Made by a program: the position numbers and the translations under genes
Shown: positions 7,501-13,141 of the stretch, one piece after another
How positions within the stretch are numbered: the stretch's first letter is position 1
How the letters are laid out: every line of letters begins with the position of its first letter
Assembly (NCBI GenBank): GCA_024763595.1
Contig: JANTFK010000026.1
Coordinates: 1 to 15,762, forward strand
Direction of reading: 5' to 3'
Length of the DNA: 15,762 nt
Source of the DNA: Bacteroidales bacterium
GTDB lineage: Bacteria; Bacteroidota; Bacteroidia; Bacteroidales; GCA-2748055
The notes under the pieces: generated by a model
What the model was told of the DNA's origin: nothing
The model's input: only the letters and a program-made list of their open reading frames with translations
Databases searched by the model: none

Positions 7501-7832
7501 CCCTGTCGGACCTGCCGGAAGTCACACAATTTGCTCCGGTCCGGACCATCGGTATTGCGGATTACAACGGCGACGGGAACACCGACCTGTTACTGGCCGG
7601 GAACTTTTTCGGTAACCGGATCAAGTACGGCCGTATGGATGCGAACAGGGGCCTTCTGCTGACGGGTAACGGGAAAGGCGGATTTACAGCATGCTCATCT
7701 GCTGAGAGCGGGCTCAGACTGTCAGGTGAGGTGCGGGACATGACAACGGCCAGGCTGGCCACCGGGGAAGAGATCCTCGTGTTTGCCGTGAACAGTGATT
7801 CATTGCAGCTCTATCAGACAACAGCACATTAA
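4530..7832 (+). CDS. VCBS/FG-GAP repeat lipoprotein with central ASPIC/UnbV domain
   Basis: This 1100-residue protein is probably a surface or periplasmic lipoprotein: KHSCTTILITLLMLMSC gives a lipobox LMSC with Cys18. It carries 14 calcium-type D-x-[DN]-x-D-G-x-x-D motifs of the FG-GAP/VCBS kind. Seven lie in the N-terminal half, starting near residues 65, 117, 174, 247, 299, 381 and 472, and seven in the C-terminal half, near 649, 702, 761, 822, 873, 907 and 1011. Between them, about residues 505-590, is an ASPIC/UnbV domain (KLEGSGMNTGGIGARI, then SRGYMSTVDQTLVFGLG). Such repeats fold as integrin-like beta-propellers, so two propellers joined by the ASPIC domain are expected. Proteins of this sort often accompany SusCD pairs; the function is presumed to be glycan or protein binding. 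The stop is followed after 24 bp by the next operon gene. Confidence 0.93.
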   Translation: MKHSCTTILITLLMLMSCERGQQQFTLLSHKRTGITFRNTIQETEEFNHLAYSYLYNGAGVATGDINNDGLPDIYFTGNLVKSRLYLNRGHFRFRDISAEAGVSAADTWNNGASMADVNGDGFLDIYVCSSTDGRPRYRKNKLFINNGDLTFTDRAAAYGLDDPAYSTHSAFLDYDKDGDLDLFVINHSVDKYAMFTQDSPEHKKEHAPQYGHKLYRNDGEHFTEVTREAGILSNVINFGLGIAVSDFNNDHWPDIYICNDFYEQDYFYINQQNGTFSEQLDRFFGHVSFSSMGNDAADFNNDGDIDLLTLDMLPEENKEQKLVEGPHNYERFSKLETWGFYHQTTRNMLQMNCNGEHFIEIGQYAGIFSTNWSWSPLLCDFDNDGLKDLFISNGYGKNNTHMDALMMIVKDMQHQQRGGEGMTNMEVIDQIPATILKNYLFRNNGDSTFSNVGVEWGFDQVSLSNGAAYADLDNDGDMDLVVNNINEYAYIFRNNADRLTGNHYLRIKLEGSGMNTGGIGARIDVTCGKRVFTQESSPSRGYMSTVDQTLVFGLGDASMVDQLTITWPDMRSQTLRNVAVDRTLTLHNGDATPLQSTPPPDQQTIFHPCSGPKPLNYLHRELPFNEFKEQPLLPWLLSTGGPRITSGDVNGDGLDDLFIGGARSFPGRLFLQQQDGTFKTRNLTCFEADRESEDMDVLFVDVDGDGDRDLYVVSGGNEHPRGSAALRDRLYLNNGKGYYSRAEGYLPEMFSSGSCVKAADMDGDGDTDLFVGGRLTPGLYPTAPRSYLLENDGSGRFRDITGEMNPELLRPGLVTDAVWSDFNGDRKPDLILVGEWMPVRLFANSGPGMKEVEKQAWMEQSCGWWNTIESGDFDRDGDPDFILGNMGKNFQIKPTPGEPARIYASDFDHNGSLDAIMCSYIKGKNYPIYSKDDLEAQIPDIHKHYGDYASFADQTISDIIPQELLDNALVLQVNHPGSAYLENLGNNRFALSDLPEVTQFAPVRTIGIADYNGDGNTDLLLAGNFFGNRIKYGRMDANRGLLLTGNGKGGFTACSSAESGLRLSGEVRDMTTARLATGEEILVFAVNSDSLQLYQTTAH

Positions 7833-7856
7833 ACCCCCATATTTAAAAGACAAATC

Positions 7857-9071
7857 ATGAAAAAAAATCAAAATGAAATTACAAGGCGCAATTTTATTTC
7901 GAAGAGTGCCATGCTGGCAGGTACAGCCACACTCTACCATCCCCTGATGGCAGTTGAACCTTCCCCGCGGAAAATAAGGATTGGTGTTGTCGGAGGAGGA
8001 TTTGGAAGAAACTTCTATTTTCACGAACATCCCAATGCAATTGTTGAGGCTGTCAGCGACCTGAGACCGGAGAGAAAAAAAATCCTGATGGAGACCTATG
8101 GGTGCAGTAAGTCCTACCCCTCCCTGGAGGAGATGGTGAAGGACCGGAACATCGATGCCATAGCGCTCTTCACGGAAGGGCCCAATCATGTCAGGCACGC
8201 CCTCCTGTGCATGGAGCATGGCAAGCATGTACTCAGTGCTGTCCCGGCCTGCTGGGGATCGGTCGAAGAGGCAGAGAAATTGCTGCAGGCTGTAAAAACC
8301 ACCGGCCTCACATACATGATGGCTGAAACCAGTTATTATCAGCAGCCTACAATCTCCGTACGCAAAATGTATGAAAAAGGGGAGTTCGGGGATCTGTTCT
8401 ATTGTGAATCTGAATATCATCACGACGGACTGGAAAAATTGTATATGGAAAACGGGAAGCGGACCTGGCGATACGGGGTGGCGCCCATGCATTACCCAAC
8501 CCATTGCACTGCGCACCTGATCAGTATTACCGGGGAACGCTTAACCGAGGTCGCCTGTCATGGTTGGGGGGACGATTCTCCCTACCTGAAAGACAATGTT
8601 TATAATAACCCTTTTCATAACGAATCTGCTTTATTCAAGACCAGCAAAGACCATGGATTCAGGGTCAATGTCTGGTGGAAAGGTTCATTTATGAACGGGG
8701 AACGTGCCAACTGGATCGGGAGTGACATGAGTTTCTATGCGGCAAACGGCCGCAGTGAGTCTTCAATCGTGAAGAAAACAAAAAAAATGGGACAGGATGA
8801 TGCGGGTTTCGTACAGAGCAGGCCGGAACTTATACCCTATGACCAGCCGGAGTGGTGGAAGACAGATATGCTGCCCGAGCCTTTAAGGCATAATAGTGGG
8901 CATCATGGATCCCATACATTTCTTACCCATGAGTTTATCGATGCCCTGGTGAACGAGCGCAAACCGGCCGTTGATATCCATGAGGCCCTGGCATACACCG
9001 TTCCCGGGATCATTGCCCACGAGTCGGCACTCCAGGGAGGCGCACTGCTGAAAATCCCACAGTTTGACTGA
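7857..9071 (+). CDS. Exported Gfo/Idh/MocA-family oxidoreductase-like protein
   Basis: This 404-residue protein starts with a Tat-type signal (ITRRNFISKSAMLAG, twin arginines 10-11), so it should be exported folded with its cofactor. The Rossmann nucleotide-binding motif follows: KIRIGVVGGGFG, glycines 46-48 and 50. The strand normally ending in EKP, whose lysine is catalytic in sugar dehydrogenases of this family, reads LSAVPACWG at 126-134, so the lysine is missing. The C-terminal alpha/beta domain keeps a Y-P-T-H segment (MHYPTHCTAHL, His216), like the one conserved in the related GH109 glycosidases. It could therefore be a GH109-like NAD-dependent glycosidase or an atypical sugar oxidoreductase. 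The exact reaction is not determinable. It lies 24 bp after the VCBS gene and 131 bp before the next, related gene. Confidence 0.88.
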   Translation: MKKNQNEITRRNFISKSAMLAGTATLYHPLMAVEPSPRKIRIGVVGGGFGRNFYFHEHPNAIVEAVSDLRPERKKILMETYGCSKSYPSLEEMVKDRNIDAIALFTEGPNHVRHALLCMEHGKHVLSAVPACWGSVEEAEKLLQAVKTTGLTYMMAETSYYQQPTISVRKMYEKGEFGDLFYCESEYHHDGLEKLYMENGKRTWRYGVAPMHYPTHCTAHLISITGERLTEVACHGWGDDSPYLKDNVYNNPFHNESALFKTSKDHGFRVNVWWKGSFMNGERANWIGSDMSFYAANGRSESSIVKKTKKMGQDDAGFVQSRPELIPYDQPEWWKTDMLPEPLRHNSGHHGSHTFLTHEFIDALVNERKPAVDIHEALAYTVPGIIAHESALQGGALLKIPQFD

Positions 9072-9202
9072 ATATGGCCCGCTGTAGCACGAACAGGTCA
9101 ACGGGGTGAAATACCGGTTTACATCATCACAATGAACAGACCACAGATTCAGTGTGACAGGTAACATGCTCACGGATGAGTACAACTTAAAATTTTAAAC
9201 AG
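9072..9202 (+). other. Intergenic gap between the two Gfo/Idh/MocA-type genes
   Basis: The 131 bp are wider than the other gaps in this operon (3-24 bp or overlapping). No terminator, clear promoter or small gene was recognised. The last 20 bases before the TTG start of the GH109-type gene are AT-rich (AATTTTAAACAG), which suits Bacteroidetes ribosome access without a Shine-Dalgarno site. Confidence 0.4.
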
Positions 9203-10642
9203 TTGAAAAAGAAAAGAAGAGACTTTCTGAGAATGACAGGGCTTGCCGGGATGGGCCTGGCAGGAGGTGGGATCATGAGGGGCCGTACCTCAGAGGCTGT
9301 AAACCAGTCCCGGTTCAATCTCGCACAGGAGATCTATGATCCTGAGAAACAACATGTACAACATTTTAATATGTCGGGGTTTGCCGCCCCGAAAATTGAG
9401 ACGGTCCGGCTGGGGATTATCGGACTGGGAAGCCGGGGCCCCTCCTATGTGGAAACCATGAAAAAGATTGAGGGTGTGGAGATCAGGGCTCTCTGTGATC
9501 TGAGGCCCGAAAAGGCTGAAGCAGCAAAGAAACGGCTGGAGAATACGGATCACAATCCCGACCTGTATACCGGGACAGCTGATGAATGGAAAAAGCTTTG
9601 CGAACGTGAGGATCTGGATCTGGTTATCGTCACGACGCCCTGGTATATGCATGCCGAAATGGCGGTATATGCCATGGAACAGGGAAAACATGTGGCATCG
9701 GAGGTTCCTGCAGCCGGTACACTGAAAGAGGCCTGGCAGCTTGTGGAGACTGCGGAACGCACAAGGAAGCACTGCATGATGATGGAGAATTATGCCTATA
9801 TGCCCTTTCAGTTGCTCACGCTCAACATGGCCAGAAAAGGATTCTTTGGAGAGGTGGTCCATTGCGAAGGTGCATATAATACCAGCAAGATGAAAAATAA
9901 TTTCAGTAAAACCCGGTACTGGAATATGTGGTGGCTGAGGCAGTATGGCACCAGGAAAGGAAACATCTATCCGACACACGGACTGGGCCCGGTGGCCCAG
10001 GTACTGAATATTAACCGGGGGGACAGGTTTGATTTCCTGGTTTCGGTGGAGAGCAAAGATTTCATGATGGGTGCCAGGGCCAGGGAACTGGCTGCAACCG
10101 ACAGTTTTTATAAAGAATTTGCCGGTATGGATTACCTGGGGAACATGAACGTATCCATTATTAAGACCGTACAGGGGAAAACCATTATGTTGCAGCATGA
10201 CGGCACATCGCCTTCCCCGCATAATCTGATCCATGGCATATACGGAACAAAAGGAGCAGCAGCTTTTGATCCCCCTCCGCCTAAGATATGTAAGGGTGAT
10301 CACGTCTGGGCATCCCGGGAAGAATACGAGCGTATCAGGGAAAAGTATACCCCTGAAATATACCGTAAGATGAGTGCGCTGGCAAAGAACAGCGGCCATG
10401 GCGGATCGGACCTGGTCATTCACTGGCACCTGATCGACTGTCTGCGGAACGGATTGCCCCTCGACCAGGATGTATATGATGCCGCGGCCTGGAGCTCCAT
10501 TGTCCCGCTGACCGAATGGTCGGTAACCCACGATTCGAACTCCATTAAGGTGCCCGATTTTACCGCCGGAGCATGGAAAACCAATAAACCCAATATGGAT
10601 ATTAACCTGGAAAGAGGCGGAAACACCCGGATAATCGTTTAA
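9203..10642 (+). CDS. GH109-type NAD-dependent glycosidase (alpha-N-acetylgalactosaminidase-like)
   Basis: This 479-residue protein has a Tat signal (KKKRRDFLRMTGLAG). The only start in frame after the stop at 9188 is TTG at 9203. The Rossmann motif GIIGLGSRG is at residues 71-79. GH109 hallmarks follow: SEVPAAGT (166-173) in place of the dehydrogenase EKP motif, RKHCMMMENYAY (188-199), GEVVHCEGAY (216-225), RYWNMWWL (238-245), NIYPTHGLGPVAQ (254-266, His259), then GKTIMLQHDGTSP. Known GH109 members cleave alpha-N-acetylgalactosamine with a tightly bound NAD by transient oxidation, as in blood-group A conversion. Length fits the family (about 440-480). The order of these motifs makes the family call firm. 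The precise sugar is an inference, because family members vary. Confidence 0.9.
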   Translation: MKKKRRDFLRMTGLAGMGLAGGGIMRGRTSEAVNQSRFNLAQEIYDPEKQHVQHFNMSGFAAPKIETVRLGIIGLGSRGPSYVETMKKIEGVEIRALCDLRPEKAEAAKKRLENTDHNPDLYTGTADEWKKLCEREDLDLVIVTTPWYMHAEMAVYAMEQGKHVASEVPAAGTLKEAWQLVETAERTRKHCMMMENYAYMPFQLLTLNMARKGFFGEVVHCEGAYNTSKMKNNFSKTRYWNMWWLRQYGTRKGNIYPTHGLGPVAQVLNINRGDRFDFLVSVESKDFMMGARARELAATDSFYKEFAGMDYLGNMNVSIIKTVQGKTIMLQHDGTSPSPHNLIHGIYGTKGAAAFDPPPPKICKGDHVWASREEYERIREKYTPEIYRKMSALAKNSGHGGSDLVIHWHLIDCLRNGLPLDQDVYDAAAWSSIVPLTEWSVTHDSNSIKVPDFTAGAWKTNKPNMDINLERGGNTRIIV

Positions 10643-10645
10643 GTT

Positions 10646-11737
10646 TTGGCAACACATATCAGGAACCCGTTTATAACATCAGATATCTTACCCGTGGATG
10701 TTGTTTTTCACCCGTCGTGGTGGAACAAACATACCGGAATGGTTTTTGACAGGGACTTCTTCTTTCATCCGCTTAAAAGGGTGGAAGCTGAAAGGAAGAT
10801 GGAGCACGAACTGTATGAACGCTTCGGGCAGTACGGGCCGGGCAGTGACCGGGGAAAGGATCTGCCGCTCATCGGGGCGGTGCACAATGCCTCGGGATAT
10901 ATCCTCTCTGAAATGCTGGGTTGCAGGGTTATTTACCAGGAAGATAGTGCTCCCCAGGTGGTTCCCCTGGGAGCGGAGAAACTGTCGGTTGACCCGGAGC
11001 GGGCATTCAGAAGCAGCGTTTTCAAACAGTTCCTGAACCTGCAGGATCAGTTGAAAACCCGGTATGGATATATCTCCGGCGATATCAACTGGAGTGGCGT
11101 ACTCAACATTGCCCTGGACCTGGTGGGGGAAAAAGTCTTCACTGATTTCTTTACCGAACCGGAAGAGATTCAAAAACAGTTCCGGGGCATAGCAGGAATT
11201 ATTGAAAGGTTCGTTAATGGTTTTGCCGGTGAAACGGGTACAAGCTCTGTCTCCGTCAACCGCAACGTGAGGCATCTGAAGAGACCCGTATTTCTGCACT
11301 CGGAGTGCTCGCATACCATGATCTCCACGGAACAGTACAAAGAGTTTCTGCTCCCCATTGACCTGGAATGGAGCAGGAAGTACCGTCCTTTCGGGATCCA
11401 CTATTGCGGAAATGACCCGCACAGGTATGCCGGCACCTTCAGCAAGATAAAGAACCTTGATTTCCTGGATGTGGGCTGGGGCGGTGATGTGGCGGAACTG
11501 AGGAAACACCTGCCCGGTACATTTCTGAATATCCGTTTGGATCCGGTGACCATCAACGACTACACCGGGGAGCAGATCGAGAAAACCATCAGGCGTTTGG
11601 TGAAAGCATCCGGGAACCCTTATCTGACCGGAATATGCTGTATCAACATGGATGATCAAGTGGAGGATTCAAAGATAGACAGGATCTTCCGTACTGTGCA
11701 TTCACTGAGAAAAGAAGCAAACATTGAACAAAAATGA
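10646..11737 (+). CDS. UroD-family protein resembling methylcobamide methyltransferases
   Basis: This 363-residue protein belongs to the uroporphyrinogen decarboxylase/MtaA-like superfamily: a TIM-barrel fold whose non-haem members transfer methyl groups to or from corrinoids. A zinc-site pattern is visible, H252-Y-C254-G with C331/C332 77-78 residues later. From memory, the spacing in the methanogen MT2 enzymes (His, Cys two on, Cys 77 on) is the same. Other conserved-looking parts are GDINWSGVLNIA (145-156) and FLDVGWGGD (273-281). The frame begins with TTG three bases after the preceding stop; an alternative GTG is codon 17. No signal peptide is seen, so it is cytoplasmic, unlike the two Tat-exported neighbours. 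It overlaps the next gene by ATGA. No corrinoid-binding partner is in the window, so substrate and reaction are unknown. Confidence 0.82.
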   Translation: MATHIRNPFITSDILPVDVVFHPSWWNKHTGMVFDRDFFFHPLKRVEAERKMEHELYERFGQYGPGSDRGKDLPLIGAVHNASGYILSEMLGCRVIYQEDSAPQVVPLGAEKLSVDPERAFRSSVFKQFLNLQDQLKTRYGYISGDINWSGVLNIALDLVGEKVFTDFFTEPEEIQKQFRGIAGIIERFVNGFAGETGTSSVSVNRNVRHLKRPVFLHSECSHTMISTEQYKEFLLPIDLEWSRKYRPFGIHYCGNDPHRYAGTFSKIKNLDFLDVGWGGDVAELRKHLPGTFLNIRLDPVTINDYTGEQIEKTIRRLVKASGNPYLTGICCINMDDQVEDSKIDRIFRTVHSLRKEANIEQK

Positions 11738-12882
11738 CACAGACGCATATGCAGACACAGACAAATATGCAGACACAGACAAATTCAACCCAGGCTCAAA
11801 CCGGCGAACGGCTGCTTTCACTCGATTTTTTTCGTGGATTAACCATGTTTCTGTTGATCGCCGCCTATACCGGCCTGGCCAGGTATATGAGAGCCCCGGA
11901 ACTGGAAGGTACATTGATATATAAGATCGGCCTGCAGATAAGCCACCATCCATGGAACGGATTACGGTTCTGGGACCTGATCCAGCCCTACTTCATGTTT
12001 ATTGTGGGGGTGGCCATACCCTACTCCTATGCCAACCGTATAAAACGGGGACACACCCATGCACGGATCCTTAAACATGCAGTCAGACGTTCGCTCCTGC
12101 TGCTTTTATTTGGATGGGCACTCGTTTACAAAGGTCCGGAAAATGACATCTTTCATTTCCAGAATGTACTGGCACAGTTATCGGTAACCTATCTGCTGGC
12201 TTTTTTGATCATGAAAAAACCGGCCAGGACCCAGATCATCATCTCGTTACTGATGCTGGCTGTTACCGAGGCCATTTACAGGCTGTTCCCGGTGGAGGGT
12301 TTTAATCACCCCTTTGTTGCCAATGAGAATTTCGGCACATGGCTTGATTTACAATACGGGGGAGCTGACCTGAACGGTCACTGGGTTTCATTCAATGCCA
12401 TCCCTACAACAGCCCATACCATATGGGGTGTGCTGGCCGGACAACTGCTCATGAGCAACAAACCGGCCAGGAAAAAACTGCTGATCCTGGTAATTGCCGG
12501 AGTAACCGGCCTGGTAGCAGGCTATGCACTGAGCACGGTCACACCCATTATCAAACGCATTTGCACATCATCCTTTGTACTGGTCAGCGGAGGATATACA
12601 TTGCTGACCCTGGCCTTCTCCTACGCCCTCATCGACATCCTGAATCAAAAGCGGTGGATACTTTTCTTTACGGTGGTCGGGATGAATCCCCTCTTTATTT
12701 ACCTGTTTGCCAGTGCTGGAGGAGCCAGATTTCTCAGTGAAGTAGTTTATCCGTTTACCTCCACCCTGTTTGGCTGGGCAGGGGAATCGACAACGGGTAT
12801 TTTCACCAGCCTGACAACTTTGTTTCTGATGTGGGCCATCTGCTACTGGCTTTACAAAAAGAAGATCTTCATCAGGATCTGA
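11734..12882 (+). CDS. NagX/HGSNAT-like multi-pass membrane acyltransferase (DUF5009 type)
   Basis: This 382-residue membrane protein has about ten hydrophobic segments. After a polar, repetitive N-terminus it shows the family signature GERLLSLDFFRGLTMFL (24-40) and HHPWNGLRFWDLIQPYFMFI (71-90). The latter aligns with the segment of human heparan-alpha-glucosaminide N-acetyltransferase that carries the active histidine (H-x-x-W-N-G-L), which points to His71. Bacterial relatives (NagX, DUF5009) sit in amino-sugar loci and probably move acetyl groups across the inner membrane onto sugars. Its ATG overlaps the stop of the UroD-like gene (ATGA, 11734-11737), so translation is likely coupled. An 18-bp tandem repeat gives three in-frame start codons (11734, 11749, 11767). 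The true start is uncertain, but the core fold begins after all of them. Confidence 0.88.
   Translation: MTQTHMQTQTNMQTQTNSTQAQTGERLLSLDFFRGLTMFLLIAAYTGLARYMRAPELEGTLIYKIGLQISHHPWNGLRFWDLIQPYFMFIVGVAIPYSYANRIKRGHTHARILKHAVRRSLLLLLFGWALVYKGPENDIFHFQNVLAQLSVTYLLAFLIMKKPARTQIIISLLMLAVTEAIYRLFPVEGFNHPFVANENFGTWLDLQYGGADLNGHWVSFNAIPTTAHTIWGVLAGQLLMSNKPARKKLLILVIAGVTGLVAGYALSTVTPIIKRICTSSFVLVSGGYTLLTLAFSYALIDILNQKRWILFFTVVGMNPLFIYLFASAGGARFLSEVVYPFTSTLFGWAGESTTGIFTSLTTLFLMWAICYWLYKKKIFIRI
11749..11784 (+). repeat. Perfect 18-bp tandem repeat (two copies) at the start of the NagX-like gene
   Basis: ATGCAGACACAGACAAAT occurs at 11749-11766 and again, identically, at 11767-11784. A diverged partial copy, ATGACACAGACGCAT, precedes it at 11734-11748. 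Each unit is a multiple of three and begins with an in-frame ATG, so adding or losing copies only changes the number of MQTQTN units and of possible start codons. Confidence 0.9.
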
Positions 12883-12995
12883 TGATATTAATCGTTAAAA
12901 CTGTATCAATCATAAAGAGATTTGTTTATCTGTCTGTTTTATTCTTTACAGGCATCGTGCTGTACAGTTACCGGCAGGAGCAGACTTTGATGTGA
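12882..12995 (+). CDS. Possible 37-residue membrane peptide overlapping the NagX-like gene end
   Basis: An ATG at 12882 shares its first base with the TGA stop of the preceding gene (TGATG), a common arrangement for coupled translation. The 37-codon frame (MILIVKTVSIIKRFVYLS, then VLFFTGIVLYSYRQ) contains one basic-flanked hydrophobic segment able to span a membrane, followed by a short polar tail ending at TGA 12993-12995. It might be a small membrane protein, or the surviving signal peptide of a decayed gene, since the following 140 bp in another frame are also open. Length and lack of a recognised family keep confidence low. Confidence 0.3.
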   Translation: MILIVKTVSIIKRFVYLSVLFFTGIVLYSYRQEQTLM

Positions 12996-13141
12996 CTGGG
13001 ACCTGCTTCAAATCTATGGTATTCACTTACCTTAATTCAGGTTCTATGGTCCTGGGCAGTGCCGCTCTCGGAGGTGCGGCTGAAGAGATGCTAAACCTGA
13101 TGTTACGCGCCAGGTTTAACTGTACTCCAGGCTGGTTTTAG
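12899..13141 (+). pseudogene. Open, startless 80-codon stretch; possible decayed gene fragment
   Basis: A frame without an upstream ATG stays open from 12899 to the TAG at 13139-13141 and reads, from about 12974, LPAGADFDVTGTCFKSMVF, then GSMVLGSAALGGAAEEM. The glycine- and alanine-rich part looks protein-like but was not matched to a family. It overlaps the end of the minus-strand deacetylase gene by about 39 bp. It may be chance or the tail of a gene lost by recombination. Confidence 0.2.
13092..13118. repeat. Hairpin between the convergent operons
   Basis: TAAACCTG (13092-13099) pairs exactly with CAGGTTTA (13111-13118) around an 11-base loop that contains the stop codon of the minus-strand deacetylase gene. 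There is no T-run on either side, so it would be at best a weak terminator for the two convergent transcripts. Confidence 0.4.

Noticed and set aside
9290..10657. Minus-strand open frame of 455 codons opposite the GH109-type gene
   Set aside because: The plus strand carries all GH109 motifs. The minus translation has high Cys/His content and no recognisable fold, so it is a shadow frame.
10688..11659. Minus-strand open frame of 323 codons opposite the UroD-like gene
   Set aside because: The plus-strand gene is supported by its zinc-site pattern and tight operon spacing; the antisense product shows no family features.
11724..11924. 66-codon frame across the NagX-like gene start (repeats of DTDKYAD)
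   Set aside because: It is the +1-shifted reading of the 18-bp tandem repeat; the other frame encodes the clear NagX-type membrane protein.
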